From NCBI GenBank assembly GCA_016801885.1, contig CM028887.1, positions 26,554,511 through 26,618,510 on the forward strand: DNA of 64,000 bases, read 5' to 3'. Below, piece by piece: positions 49,751 to 62,440 of the stretch. How positions within the stretch are numbered: position 1 is the stretch's first letter; each line of letters opens with the position of its first letter. The position numbers and the translations under genes were made by a program. The notes beneath the pieces are model-generated. The model saw only the letters and a program-made list of their open reading frames with translations. It did not search any database and was not told the DNA's origin. The stretch comes from Toxotes chatareus. Lineage: Eukaryota; Chordata; Actinopteri; Toxotidae.

Positions 49751-52580
49751 TTTATACACACAGATTCTGAATACACAGAATCATTTGCAGATTGCTGTTC
49801 ACATTCACAAATCTCAGCAGGCAATCAGAGATTAATTTAAACATTTATAAATCTGATTGCGCACAGACAGATTGACATACAGTTACACAACTCTCCACTC
49901 ACATTCATAAATAACTTTGCTACAGTACTGGCCCCATACTCAGAGCAGATGCAGACTTAAAGGACATCATGTTAAACTTCACTGCGCCCACAACCTTTCT
50001 CCTCCCTGAACTGATCTCACTCTAAACATGGACTTTTTGTGACTACACCACCCCCACCTGATTTAATTTTTGATCATTTGTGTTCTTTGCAGTGATAAGA
50101 GAAATTGTACTAACTTTTTTTTTCACTTATTCAGCAGTTATCCAGCATTACATCTCTCTGTCTCTCTCGTTCAGTAAGAGAGCATCTTCCATGCTCACAC
50201 CACAAGGCATATTTTTTTCACTTGAAATCTTGTAGCTGGCAGGGCAGCAGGTGCAGTCCCACTTTTTTTTTCCCAGACTTGTTGCATTATTTAAAAAGTT
50301 TCTTGGAGCTGTTTAAAATCTCATATACTGTGTGAGCCTTTCACGCAACAGAGGCTAACCAGCTGATTTCTCACATAAGGGACACAAGTCATCAGAGGGT
50401 TCAGTGGCATCGTTATAATTTCACTCTTTGTCTGTTGTATTTGATTGAGAAGATGATGTGCTTTTCGTAGCCATCACTAGCTTTGATTATGTGTAGGGTG
50501 TGTTCTTGTTTGTTTTCATTCTTCTTTGATTGATCATTAACCCTCCAGTTAATCAGGAGAGAAAACCACATTTTTAATAACCACGTTTATATGCATATAA
50601 AGCATCGCCAGATCGCCAACTGTTCAACCTTCATCTCACTGAAATACACTGAGAAACAAGAGTTCTCCAGTGGTACAAGACGGGACATGAATTGTTGTCT
50701 CCCGACCATCCACCACTCCATTCAGCTTCATAAAAATGTCACGCTGTTCCCATCTCTGCTACTTAAAGAGGAGTGTATTTATTGACACACAGCGAGAGGT
50801 TGCATGCCACAAGTGTAGATCACTGGAAGTGTTTGAGCAAATGCCCGTTGCTACTGATGTGACTTGATTGAAGGTTGTATCAACTTTCAAAGTGAACAAG
50901 TTGCGTGTTTTCAGCTTCTTGTAGACTGCCGACTCATATTTCCTCCAAACACAGACTGCTTTACCGCAAAATGTTCAACAAATATCAAATGTTCACAAAC
51001 CACATGGTGCTGATAATTATGAGAAGACCTCAGTCTTCCACTCAGTTTGGCACAGATTGGCATGTAATGTAACGTGCATATTTAAAGTTTAATAGGTCAT
51101 ATATATTTTTTAGAGACTGTCTTCGTGTTAAAAAAAATTGTAAACAGCTTATCACCACCCATATTTAAGTGTTTTTATTTGGCAACTTCAAGTGGTCGTA
51201 GTAGATATGATGGAAGCATAGGCCTATGTGTAGTGTCAAAAGTCTACATTAGGAGGATTTTGGGATTGTTGGAGGGTTGACAAAAGACAGGATATTCACA
51301 CAGAGGACTGCTGTTGTAACCATGACGACACACTACTATCTTTAAAGAAGCACTTATTTTAACCCAAACCACAATATTGTCCTTCGTTACCAATTGGCGG
51401 ACTGTTCAACAACCTTAACCTTAACCCTACATGGTTAATATTGTTACCATGGTGACAAAGGTTCCATATGCCTGCTGCTGAAGGTAAACACAAGGGATTA
51501 TACTGTCAGTGAATTACGATCCATTTGGTGTTATGCCGCACCCTTTGACAAATTTACGAGTTGATGATTGGGCTGGATTTGTTCATTATTATCTGCCACA
51601 TTTAATGTCTGTCATGTTGTGTTTTGATGCAGTTTGAGTAATAGCAGAAAAAAGCCATAAACAACAGGTCCCTACAAAAGCCATAAACATGATCACGTAT
51701 TAACAACAAAGTAAAATCAAGTAGCGCTCACAGAAGGGAAGACTTCACTTGGATGGATTGCTATTGATGCTAGATAGAAGATAAAAAGAACATGAACTGT
51801 CAGGTTACAAAAGACATAGAAGAACAGGGTTTGATGCTGTTTGAAACAGAAACAAGCCACTGTTGTAAATGTACTTTCAGCATTGTGGAAAAACCCACTG
51901 ATCAGCAGGTACTATGGAAGGATGGACAGATGGATAGATAAATAGTTTGAAGATGAAGCAGAGCTAAAGTGGGAGGGGGGTGTGGAAGCAATTCCGTTGC
52001 ACACCTCTCAGTCATAAATATGGAAAAGGAACAGCGCGACTCAGCCAGCCCTCCTACGAGCAGAATGTTATCCTGCTTCCTTGGCAGAGTGAAAAAAAAC
52101 CTCCAGCTAAGAGAGATACAGAACACGGACAAACAGATGAATGGATTCACTTATACAGAAATCTATAGGCAAATTAACTGAGTCGAATAAACTGACACAC
52201 ACTCGTTGTAATTAAGTTGTTGTAATCTGGTTCTACATGTAGACTGTTGGGTTTGCAGTTTTTGTCAATGAACTATTTGACAGTTGATGCTGAATAACAA
52301 GTGAGAAATCTTCACACAAATGAACGCTTGAAAAATATGAATACTTCTGAGTGCTGGCTTTGAGATAACACACAAATTTAGACAGACATAATATCAGATA
52401 AGGTTTAGAGACCAGTATTTCGGTCATTCCATAACAACTGACCTTGGACCTCCCAGTCTGAACATCCAAGAAACCTCTGCAAATTTCACAAGCAAAGTTT
52501 CTCAGACACTCAGTAGGTATCACATGGAGGCAGCAAACCTTGAAGTTGATATAGTACAAATATTAACCTATGAAATAAAA
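49751..52580. other. no gene recognised
   Basis: A+T-rich sequence. 'aaccttaaccttaaccc' near 51411 is telomere-like but only two to three units long. No transposon was identified. Confidence 0.4.
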
Positions 52581-52862
52581 CCATCCATCCATCTCAGCCA
52601 ACATTGGGTGAGAGACAGGGTACAACCTGAACAGGTCTCCAGTCTATCACAGGGCTGACATATAGAGACAAACACACCTGTGGACAATTTAGAGTCGCCA
52701 GTCAGTCTAATCTGGATGTCTTTGGACTGTTGGAGGAAGCTGGAGAACACGAAGAGAACCCACGCAAGCACAGGGAGGACATATGAACTCCACACAGAAA
52801 AGCCCTGGCTGGCACTTTGAACCCAGAACCATCTTGCTGTGAGGCAACAGAGCTAACAACCA
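52581..52862 (-). mobile_element. SINE-like repeat with (GATG)n tail
   Basis: On the minus strand the 5' end reads 'gttagctctgttgcctcaca' and then 'ggttctgggttcaaagtg', which resembles a tRNA-type B box (GGTTCAAA). The middle has 'ctccacagtccaaag'-type text, and the end is GATGGATGGATGG. The same layout is abundant in fish genomes. It is degenerate and not expected to be transcribed. It could instead be a LINE 3' end. Confidence 0.7.
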
Positions 52863-54828
52863 ATCAATGTAATAGTATAGCAAGAGAAAAGCATATGTAA
52901 TGTGTTTTCAAAAATAATTGTAAGGGATTGGCTGTTCTACATGGTCATGTTCTTCCACACGGGGTTCTTCATGGACCACGGTATGAGGAGGAATGAATTT
53001 ACTTTAATTATTAATCATTAAATATGTTGGAACCACATACAGTTTACTGTATATAGACTGGAAAGCCTGACTTGCTTGGCATGGATCATCAAACTGCTGT
53101 GTTGAGTAATGGTGTTCAAAAAATGTTCCCTCAGTTAACAGACAGATGGACTTATATTTTGGCTGCAGTGTAGGCGAACTGTAAGGTGATGCAGGGTTCA
53201 CATGTTACAGAGGTGGAGAGGTGACATGGTGACATGTGTCTCATTATCACCACAATGGTGCCAAATGCTCTTTGGACCTCATCTCCTCTCCTGTCCTCTC
53301 CTGTCCTCTGGGGTTTTCATTATCAGTGAATCTCTATTGTTTTTTGGTTTTATTTGTTTTTTGTGTTTTGTTTTGTTTTGTTTTTTTTTTTTTGCAAAGT
53401 GGTGCCTGACCAACAGTTCAAAAATCAAAATTCAAAATGTAAATCATTTTATGATTCGTTCATGAATTGGGGAAAATAACAGTACATCTAGATCTCCTTA
53501 TGTTAATGTTGATATTTGACCGATGATAATTCACAGTGTCAGTATCATATGTTTGCCTGCCTATGTGAGATACTGTGATTAGATTCAACACAAGTTGTAC
53601 AACAGGGCAAAGACGGTGAGCTGGAAACTCTGTAGGTGTTGATGTGGGTGTGAACGTGTTTGCTTGTGTGTGTGTGTGTGTGTGTGTGAGTACTGAGACA
53701 GACTGGAAATCTTTTGTGTGTCTGCCTTTGGCCACAGCGGGTGCTAGGACAGTGTCTTAATCCCCCTTTAGCCATGGAATCTGTATCACTGCTGCCTTCA
53801 TCTGTCCTTTTGTCTTCTAATTGTGGCTGGAGAACAGCAGGGAGTTTTTTTTTTTTTTTTTTCATTTTGCTGCATCAGCTTAACTTGCAGATGAACTGTA
53901 TGATGTTTATCCTCGTAGCTTGATTTGTTCACATACAGTATGTATGTTGTATTTTGCTGGAGATCTGTCTTGTAAGCACTTCCCATGGATCAAAGTTAAA
54001 AAGTCATATTTTTTTATGATATATTTATAGTGTGCTTTCTTAAGAAATGATATTTATCACATGTACAGACTGCATTCAGCACTGCAGGACGTGTTGCAGG
54101 CCTGGACCAGCTCTAGTCTGATGACCACTGTGTCGATGACCACTCTGAGATCAGTTTCAAACATAATGAACATGATCAAACATTTGTAGTTTTCATCGAG
54201 CATAGTGAACCTGTGTAGTCTCACATCCCTGCTTCTCTGTGATCTTTAACACAGAAATGTCCATTTGAACCCTGCTCACTCCCACTCGTCGTTATGCGCA
54301 CATGAACCACATGCACAAGTTATTTCACAGTCACTTTCAGTGGGGTGGTAGGGCCCTGCTGCTAAAAACGCTTTGTGGCTTTTGGGAAGCAGTTGGCTTT
54401 TCTGTGTGAAGAGTGGTTACGGGGTAAATAGTTGTTTATTCATCGTCATGGAGTAGATTTAGCTGTTGACATGCATTAGTGAGTAAATACGAATCCTTCT
54501 CTGCACTCTAAAAGCTCTTCTACTGATTAGGGAGAAAGTAGGGGAGAGATATAGAAGGGGTGGGGAGGTGGGGTGGGAAAGAGAGCGATTTGTTTATCAA
54601 ACACTTTCCTCCCTCAAATCTGATTAGCTCAATGTCACATTGAAGAGTTGGACCTCTCCACTCTCTGGTGTGTGTGTGTGTGTGTGTGCATTTTGACTTT
54701 GCTTTTGAATTGTCATTTGATCACTGTAAAAACATTAGTTGCTTTATCTCACTGACTCTGATTTTCTGTTTTATGTCTTGTGTCTTTCTCCCCATCTTAG
54801 TCTCATCCTGGTTCTCTGTGGTTGGGTT

Positions 54829-54864
<36 letters not shown>

Positions 54865-56850
54865 GCGGGGGGCACATAAAAGTTTAGAAGTGGACACAAT
54901 CTCCATCTACTGGTATGTGTTTAACCTTGACCTTGACAAGTGCTCTCAGACTCAAACACCATAGAAATTAATGAGAAAATGAAATATTCATACACTTTTA
55001 TTAGTGACCCACAAACAGGAAACTGGACACAGACCGCTTCTCCCCCTGTCCTCCTTTTTTTTTGTCATTCACCTTTCCTTGTCCTCCACCCATTTTTATT
55101 CCTGGTATTTTTTTTTTTTTTTTTTTTAAACAGAAGTGAACAGACATTGTTTATGAGACGAAACAAACAAGATAATTGTGGAAAAATAAGTCTTTGATCT
55201 CTTCATCATGGGAAATGGGACAAAGAAAACTGGTTCAAAGATTTGTCACCACACACAGGCCATATTTTACTCAGTTTGTCTTGACTAAGCAAAGTCCACA
55301 CAACCCCAAGGAGCATTGTGTGTTCTGCTCATTATTTATGTCATTTTCCTGGAAACTAAATTGTTGTTAAAAAATATGACAAATAAAAAACAACAATGCT
55401 CTCTTTGTGCACCTAACATTAAGGCAATACTCACTCTATACTGATCTCATGTTTAAATATACCCACAGATCATCCTTTTTGTGTGACGTCTTGTAACTGT
55501 TACTGCTCAGCATCAAGAAAGGAAAATATAAAATAGTTATTCTTATTACTTTTTTAATTGTATTTGCCTGGCCAGCAAGAGTGAGGCTAGTTTTAAAACT
55601 ACAAATGTCCCTGCTGACTGAGTGATGAAGTTTGAAGTTATACCATTGCAGTTTCCCCATTGGCCTTTGCTCTTTCAAAACGAACTGGTGAAACAGTTTG
55701 TGTTACATCATCACGGGGTGTTTACAGGCAGTGTTGTCTTTGTCACTAAATTTACCGACTTTTCAGGCGCCTTGAGCAACTTTTTTTTTTTTCTTCAAAA
55801 AACAGAAAACAACTTTTTTGACAAACCTTAGCTACTTTGTGTAGGAGAGAGTCACAGGCATCGCCCCATGAGCACCAGGATGAGAGTGAGCTTCTAACTT
55901 TCTGTCTGACTGATCATTTTATTTTAGTAAAACTGTCTGACACAGAAACATCAAGAGAGTTTGAGAACGGCTTTATTGTGAATTCAGCTGAATTAAATGA
56001 CTGTATGTGTGAGCACAAAGAGGAGAAGAGAGGCAAACAGATTAACAGCTGAAACCAGGCAGGATGCAAATTCAACAAGGTGGCATCCTGAATACGCTTC
56101 ATAGGGTATTACATGATCCAGCAATATTTAGCAATTTTTTGAGCTTCAGCCACTTTCCATCGAAAACAGTTTTCAACTACGTCCTCTATTTCACACATTA
56201 ACCACACACGGCCAAGATATATACTAGATTTTGACCTGGTCTTGTCGTTTCCTGCCCAGCTACTTTCAAAGTTCGCCAAGAGAGTCACAGTCACATTCTG
56301 CTCCATCGTACCTTGTCATCCTTTGTTACAGTTACAAAATAGAAAGTAGTGTCCCTCTGATATGTCTTTCAGTCAAATACTCAGCCGGTGAAGGGCTTGA
56401 AAGGTAGTTGTTAAAAGTTGACAGGTCAACCTGAACCTGTGCCAGTCCAGAAAAAAAGCATCTAAACAGAAAGACTCACAAATGCTTCTACTGACCTATA
56501 TTTTATTATATTTTAAGACAAGCCATAGAAAAGTACAAAACAAAGATTAAAAATGCCAAGAATTTTTGAATAAGGATCAGTTGGATCAGAGGTATACCTA
56601 ATCTTTACAGCATGCAGTATGTGGTCTGCTCACACTTTGCTTTTGGTAATAAAAAGATTTGGTTGTGATGAAATGCAGCCGTGTGAATGCAGGAAAGCAA
56701 CATTTTGCGTTGTCATTCAGAGCCAACACATGAGCACACAGGAAATTGGCTGATGCGGTTTTAGAGTTTATGCTTGGATCTGGGCCGGGTCAGTTGTTTT
56801 TTTTTTTTTTTTCTGATTTTAAAACCCACTGCCTTGTGTTTTGTCCCTAG
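52863..56850. other. no established gene; several microsatellites
   Basis: TG runs lie at 53664-53688, 54668-54688 and 54832-54862. T runs lie at 53380-53392, 53847-53862, 55109-55127 and 55780-55791. Small open frames lack splice context or motifs. Confidence 0.5.
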
Positions 56851-56931
56851 CTTTGGAAACATCACTGAAGGGAATGACACAACTGCTCAGCAGACCAGTG
56901 GCGTTCAACTGCTAGACCGCTCAACAAGTTG
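56851..56931 (+). other. candidate 81-bp symmetric coding exon
   Basis: A T16 tract and 'ttttgtccctag' precede the segment, and GTTG|GTAGGT ends it. Exactly one frame is open across it (FGNITEGNDTTAQQTSGVQL, then LDRSTSW). It begins with the third base of a split codon and ends two bases into another, so the exon has equal phases and is a multiple of three. Such an exon can be skipped without a frameshift. Two Asn-glycosylation sequons (NIT, NDT) suggest an extracellular stretch if it is real. I do not recognise the protein. Confidence 0.35.
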
Positions 56932-57970
56932 GTAGGTTCAACCCAAACCCTCTCACTGTCTGTCCATCTGTGTCTCGTCTTTCTCCCTGGATCACTGCTT
57001 AATATTGTCTGTGTGGCTCTCAGTCACTCCCTCTTCAGTACAGTTAGCTGTCTATCCTGTTGATTTCTGTTGAAAGTGTTCTCTCTGCTCCTCTCTCTAA
57101 ATCTCTCATTAAAGACTGAGAAGATTAGCACCAATTTGCCTTGATTAGGCCATTCTTCTCGCAGTTGGAGAGAAAAAAAAAACCTGACAAAAACCCGCTC
57201 TGCAATTTGAACACGTGCAGTGAACAAGTGATTGTGATCAATAAAAAAAGAAAAAAAAAAGCTGGCAAAAAAGGGGGGAAAAAATGAACAAGTAAAGGAA
57301 TGAATTGCCAATTTCTGTTCCTGTCAAGTGTTTTTGGAAGGCAGCTCTTGAGGAAAAGCTGTTTCCGCTGAAGGACTCTGACAGCATTGTGTGTGCGTGT
57401 GTGTGTGTGTGTCTGTCTGTGTGTGTCAGAGGGGATGAGGACGGTCGCTCAGCATTCAACAGAGCCTGATTATGAGACATTTTTTTTCTTTTATTTCCAC
57501 AATGGTGAGAATGTAGGATTACAAATGGTCTTTTTTTATTTTTATTTTTTATGATGAATGATGGTGTTTGTTTTGTTTCTGCCAAAAAATAAAGAAAAAA
57601 AAAATCCAGCTCCAGTCCAGTGCCAAGGTCACTATTCTAGGTTCCAGGTGTTGTTACATGTCTAGCAGAAATCTGCCTGCCAAGTGCTCCACCTGCTACA
57701 GCCTTTTGGCAGTACTAAGAATTTAAAATGATTTATATAGATTCTGACTGAGTGACATTGTGGACATCAGTGACTATTAACTCTGATGTGTTTGCGGTGG
57801 AGATACTGCCGCCACTAAACTCAGCAGCACTTGGTTTGACTGCTGTAGGGCTGCGGGGAAACAAATGTGCTATTGTGAACATAGTATCATGGAATTAAGG
57901 AGGAAAACTGAGCCAGTCAGAGTGACACTTTATTTCTCTGTACATATACAACAACAAGCTATATCAATTT
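56932..57970. other. no gene recognised
   Basis: A-rich runs lie at 57173-57183 and 57243-57288. A short TG tract lies near 57388-57426, and T-rich sequence lies near 57480-57550. Confidence 0.4.
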
Positions 57971-59430
57971 TCTATACTGTATGCAGCTCAAGCTGTAAGT
58001 ATTTGGACATGTTTTGTTCCTCGGGCTTTGTGTTTCAGCACATTGGATTTGAAATGAAATAATGGATGCTGCATTCAAGTGCTAAGTCTCAGCTTAAATT
58101 TGAGTAGTTTTACGTCAACACTGGGAGAAGTGTTAAACACATAGTTGCCAAATTGTAAGGGTTCAAAAGTAATTGGACATCTGGCTGCTAAATGTTACTC
58201 GGGCAACTGTGTTGTTTCAACATTAGTTCATGCATAAAAGATTGAGGTGGAACTTTCCTGGCATTATGAAGAGAAAAGAAATGACCAGGCAAGTAAAAGA
58301 AGATAATAATGAGACTCAAAGGAGCAACCTCTATCGAGTTGGTTTGTCAAAGTCAACAGTTGGGTATATTTTAATAAAGCAGTTGTGTAGAGGAAAACTA
58401 GAAAATGACAAACGAGCTGGTAGACCGAGGAGCACAAGTCACATGGGTGACCGAAAATATCATTTGCGCAGTGAAGAAAAAGCCCGTCATGACTTCACAG
58501 CAAGTCAAGAATGCTCTCCACGATCAAGAGAAGACCTCATGATCATAACCTCAGAGGATTCACCACCAGATGTAAACCCCTGGTAAACCAGGGTGAAGCT
58601 TACAAAAACATACAAACAGAAACCAGCAGAGCTCTACGGTCTGTTGAAACAGAAATCAAAGTCTATCAAAATGACTGAAAGAGGATAGTGTGGAGGGAAA
58701 AACAAAAAAAGGAACAGCTCATGACCCAAAGCCACGACCTCATCAGCCAAATGCTGTAGTGGTTCTGTTATGGCTCAGGCATGTACTGCTGCCAATGTAA
58801 CTGGCACACTGGCATTTGTTTCACTGCCGACAGAAGCAACGGGATGAATGCAGAGGTCTGCACGAGTGTTCTGTGCTCACATTCAGCCAAATGCATTAAA
58901 ACTCATTGGATGACATATCATCATTCAGCCGGACAAGGATACTAAACATATGGCCAAAGCAACCACAGAGCTTTTTAGGGTGAAGACTTTGGAATATCCT
59001 TTACTAGCCAAGTCAATCACCTGACCCCAGTCTCAATAAGCTGCAGTCCTCCAGCTGAAGACCAGACAAAAAGCAGAGAGACCCCACAAGAAGCAAGATC
59101 TGAAGGTGGCTGCCAGCAAAAGTCTGGGAGAGCTTCCTAGGGAAGAATCAAAGCTTCTGCTGATGTCTGTGGGTCAAAGGTTTTAGGCAGACTGACTGCA
59201 AAGGATTTTTTCACAAAATATTAAACATGATGATTTCGTTAGACTTCATGTGTATCCGTCCAGTTACTTGTGAACACCTTAAATTTGGGGACTATGTGTT
59301 TAAAACTCCCACACAGTTCTTTTATATGGATATATGATGGAAACCTACTCAAATGAAAAATGAGATTGGAATGTAGTGGTCATTGTTTTATCACAAATTC
59401 AATGTGGTGAAGCACAGAGCCTGAAGTGCA
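57971..59430 (+). mobile_element. nearly full-length, mutated Tc1-like transposon
   Basis: Long inverted terminal repeats of about 200 bp can be traced. 'gggctttgtgtttcagcacatt' near 58022 mirrors 'gtggtgaagcacagagcc' near 59405, and 'gtgttaaacacatag' near 58130 mirrors 'ctatgtgtttaaaac' near 59292. Between them the plus strand has an ATG-started frame at 58230 carrying a winged-helix-like region and the AGRPRSTS motif (the GRPR hook of Tc1 transposases). It continues in broken frames to 'gtctgggagagcttcctagg' and a C-terminal end near 59185. The length of about 1.45 kb fits the family. Confidence 0.8.
58230..58586 (+). pseudogene. N-terminal part of Tc1-like transposase
   Basis: 118 codons from ATG. 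Residues 30-50 (YRVGLSKSTVGYILIKQL) fit the second helix-turn-helix region of the paired-like DNA-binding domain. Residues 68-75 are AGRPRSTS, the hook between its two halves. A stop at 58584-58586 ends the frame well before the catalytic core, so no active enzyme can be made. Confidence 0.75.
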
Positions 59431-59460
59431 AAAAATAAAATAAAATAAAATAAAATAAAA
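59430..59460. repeat. (AAAAT)n microsatellite
   Basis: About six AAAAT units lie immediately beside the right end of the Tc1-like element. Confidence 0.93.
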
Positions 59461-60923
59461 GTCTGGACTTTAAATCTTATTCCCATGAGGGCAATTTGAA
59501 CTTGCATGACATTTTGGCAGCCATTATAGAGGCTTTCCCCCCTTTTAATCACAGCACCTTTTGTATTTCAACTCATAGCTCCTGTAGTTCAGTGTAAGAG
59601 TGTAGTCTCCTCATCTGGATGCAGGCCAGCATCACTTTCGTGGCCTGCGATAATTTGGACTTTAATTAAAGCCCATGCCACTTTCACTTTCACAGATGCT
59701 TACAGAGTATGAACGTATGAAGCATTTTGCTTGCCGATCCATTCATGTCCTATTACAGGTGTCAATGCAAAGTAGTTATTTATATGTCTGAATGAAGAAA
59801 TGAAAAATATTGTTTTTACATACTTTTCACAGAGAGAAAGAAGCATATCGATTTAGATGATGTTATTGATGAATGTGTCATATAATATCTCTCTTCATAT
59901 AGAGCAGGTAATTTATCTTGACAATTCAAAATAGACTTTGTAAAAAATGAAAGCCACATGGGTCTATATAACCTGTAATGCATGTCCTGTACGTACTAAT
60001 AAAGTACAGTACTTACAGTGCATAACGTTCTCAGCCTTAACAGTCTTAGAATGAAAAGCACTCTGCTGCCCTGAACTTGTGTAAATTAAGGAACTTCAGT
60101 AATTGATGGTTACGTAGCCATAGAAGCCCTGACTAGAGACTGATGTGACCTGACAGCTGGGAAGGGACCACGTGACATCTTGGAAACTCTGCTAACGTGA
60201 GGAAGATGACCCACTAGGGCAACCATTGCTGACCCATAGTAGCAGTATTCTAGACCAGCTGCGGAGATTAGACAATTTATCTCCAGTTTCCACTCCTGTC
60301 CTGGTGGAAAAAGAAACAGTGACGGAGCTTGGGCAGTTATAATATTAAGTGCTGAAGATGGTTAACAGATCAAATCTGAACCTTCCTAAAGAGGTCGCAG
60401 GCCTCCACCGATGCTATGAGACTTGTTTGATATTTTCAGTAGTAAATCTGGATACATCCATCGCTACTCAATGACTCAACAAACAGTCATATGAGACAGA
60501 TTTATAAGGGGGAGGAAAGGAGGAGGACTTGGAAACCGTGAATCAGCAGGAGCAGGGTTTGTCTGCAAAGCTGAAGCTGAGGAGGAGTTACTTGAAGCAT
60601 AACAAGAACAACATTCCTTCCAATGACTCACAGGCATCACAGCCATATAGACAGGTAGCCCTTATCCACGACAAGAACTTAGCACTATGCAGATGGTGTC
60701 CATTCACTAATGTTCTCTGCCCATTTTGGAGCACCAAGTTGCTCAGTAGGTGAATCCAAATGCAACTTTCAGGGGTTGACTGGGTGGAGCTGTCAGTTGT
60801 GTCTGGTCAAGCAAACGGGTTGTCATTGCCTTTGCCTTTGTCACAAAGGACAACTACAATAAATAAAGTCTTGCATTGGGGAAAATGGGGATACAACACA
60901 GAGCCAAACAAATAATAGGATTG
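59461..60923. other. no gene recognised
   Basis: A+T-rich to mixed sequence without recognisable features. Confidence 0.4.
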
Positions 60924-60928
60924 CAATG
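60924..60928. repeat. target-site duplication CAATG (left of solo LTR)
   Basis: Identical to 61832-61836. Confidence 0.82.
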
Positions 60929-61831
60929 TGTAACGAAGGACTTCGTTACCTATGACTGTCGGGTTATGGTTTTGTAAATATTATACACAGTGTGGGTTTG
61001 ATATTAATTGTTTATGAATAACTGGACAATATATAGTAACAACGGAAGGCACTTTTATTATATTTTTGCACATAACATTTGCACATTCTAGGTACGAGAC
61101 GGGAAACGGCAATATTGGTTGCATATTGTAGTTATTATGCGTGAGGAGTCGGCCTCTGTCAGATGCCGTGGTGGCTACTCTGCTCCATCTGAAAAGGAGA
61201 GGAGGTCCGTTGGACTCCATTGGCAGCGTACTGTCCAAAATTGACGGACACTGGCGAAGTTTTGTGAAACTTTTATTTAAGAATAGTGGAAATAGTGAAA
61301 GTGCCTAAACAGATTGTTCAAGTTATGATTAACATTTATCTTTTACCTGTTTTGTGTTTGCCCCGGGGTGCGCCACTGAAAAGAGTCCCCTGGGGTAACG
61401 GACCGGGTTAAGAACGTTCCGGGTGCAACCAAGTGGCAGGGCAAGAAAGGGGGAGTCTGAAAATTGCCTTATGTATATATTTATTGTAAATATATTTATG
61501 GTGTTTGATTTGGGGATTAGATTACTGCATGCAGGTTATTTTAAATATTTTTGGTTAAATATAGTATTCATATCTGTATATAAGTCACTTATGTCTATGA
61601 ATCTAGATCTGGGAACACCTGTGAATGTGTTTTTCCAATTACGCCTACCAGAGCGCAGTATAAAAGGATGCCAATTTTAAATCTACTGTGGTTACTGGTT
61701 AGGCCTCACCTTATGGTTTACTGTCCTACCTGTGCTGCTAGAAAAAATAAAGAAAATATATGTCTTTTCCACCTTTGCCTTGGCATTTTCTTCCTCCTGG
61801 AGTCTCAGTTGTCAGAACAGCCATTCTAACA
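60929..61831 (+). mobile_element. solo LTR, 903 bp
   Basis: It starts TGTAACG and ends CTAACA, and is bounded by CAATG on both sides (60924-60928 and 61832-61836). A TATAAAA box lies at 61659-61665 and AATAAA at 61746-61751, the order and spacing of U3-R-U5 in the plus orientation. No internal coding region or second LTR is nearby, so it is a product of LTR-LTR recombination. Its first bases form the palindrome GTAACGAAGGACTTCGTTAC. The family was not recognised; a Ty3/gypsy-type, Bel-Pao-type or endogenous-retrovirus origin is possible. Confidence 0.85.
61659..61665 (+). promoter_or_regulatory. TATA box of the solo LTR
   Basis: TATAAAA lies 81 bp upstream of the AATAAA signal. The LTR may retain promoter activity, but nothing here shows that it is used. 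Confidence 0.6.
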
Positions 61832-61836
61832 CAATG
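61832..61836. repeat. target-site duplication CAATG (right of solo LTR)
   Basis: Identical to 60924-60928. Confidence 0.82.
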
Positions 61837-61839
61837 GCT

Positions 61840-62170
61840 TGGTGGATCAAAAAACAAACAATAACGCGCTGGATGCCATTTTGGGCCACCAACCAACCAA
61901 TATTGTGTCAAAGTCTGTAGCTCAAAGGATGCTGAAGTGCTACAGAACTATCCGTTTCTGTACCACCAGACTTTGGAGTGGTTTCTTTCCTCAGTCTGTG
62001 AGACAACTGAATTCTCCATGATGATGATGAATCCTCAACTATTTATATGTCTTAACTATTTATTCATTTGGGTATATAACATAATATTTTTTGTGATGAG
62101 CACAAAGGACTACACCTGTAATTTTTGTTACCACTTTGTGTTGATTAATGATTATTCAGTTGAGTCTTAA
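61840..62170 (+). mobile_element. 3' end of an L2-like LINE
   Basis: The frame ending near 62021 reads YRTIRFCTTRLWSGFFPQSV and then RQLNSP, the conserved C-terminus (TTRxxxSFFPxAIRLLNS) of the same LINE group seen at 47.7 kb. An A+T-rich 3' UTR follows. The 5' limit is not clear, and the solo LTR lies immediately upstream. Confidence 0.65.
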
Positions 62171-62195
62171 ATCTTGAATCCTGGATGTCATCCCA

Positions 62196-62440
62196 GCATG
62201 ATTTGACAATGCTCCAAAGAGTTTGGCTTTCTCAGTCTTCAAGGGCCCCCATAACTATTCAGTAGGGCTGAGGTCAGGTGACTGTGGAGGAAGGTCCAGG
62301 ACAGTCAGGACTCCTTGCTCTTCTTTGGTCTCGCAATATGAATCCTTCTCCACAAAGATGCAAACAAGAGGCTTCAGCATGTCTCTGTAGAATGGCGTGG
62401 TGCTTCTCCTTGGTCAGGGTGTAGTCAGTTTGGTGCAGGT
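62196..62440 (-). mobile_element. probable Tc1-like fragment, antisense
   Basis: 'gggctgaggtcaggtgactgtggagg' near 62264 followed by 'ggtccaggacagtcagg' resembles the antisense of a Tc1 PDLxP region. No terminal repeat was located, and the ends are approximate. Confidence 0.45.

Noticed and set aside
49641..49830. CRISPR-like array
   Set aside because: The units are contiguous tandem repeats with no spacers, and the genome is animal.
52581..52862. tRNA gene
   Set aside because: Only a degenerate B-box-like stretch is present. No cloverleaf can be drawn, and the flanks match a SINE-like repeat.
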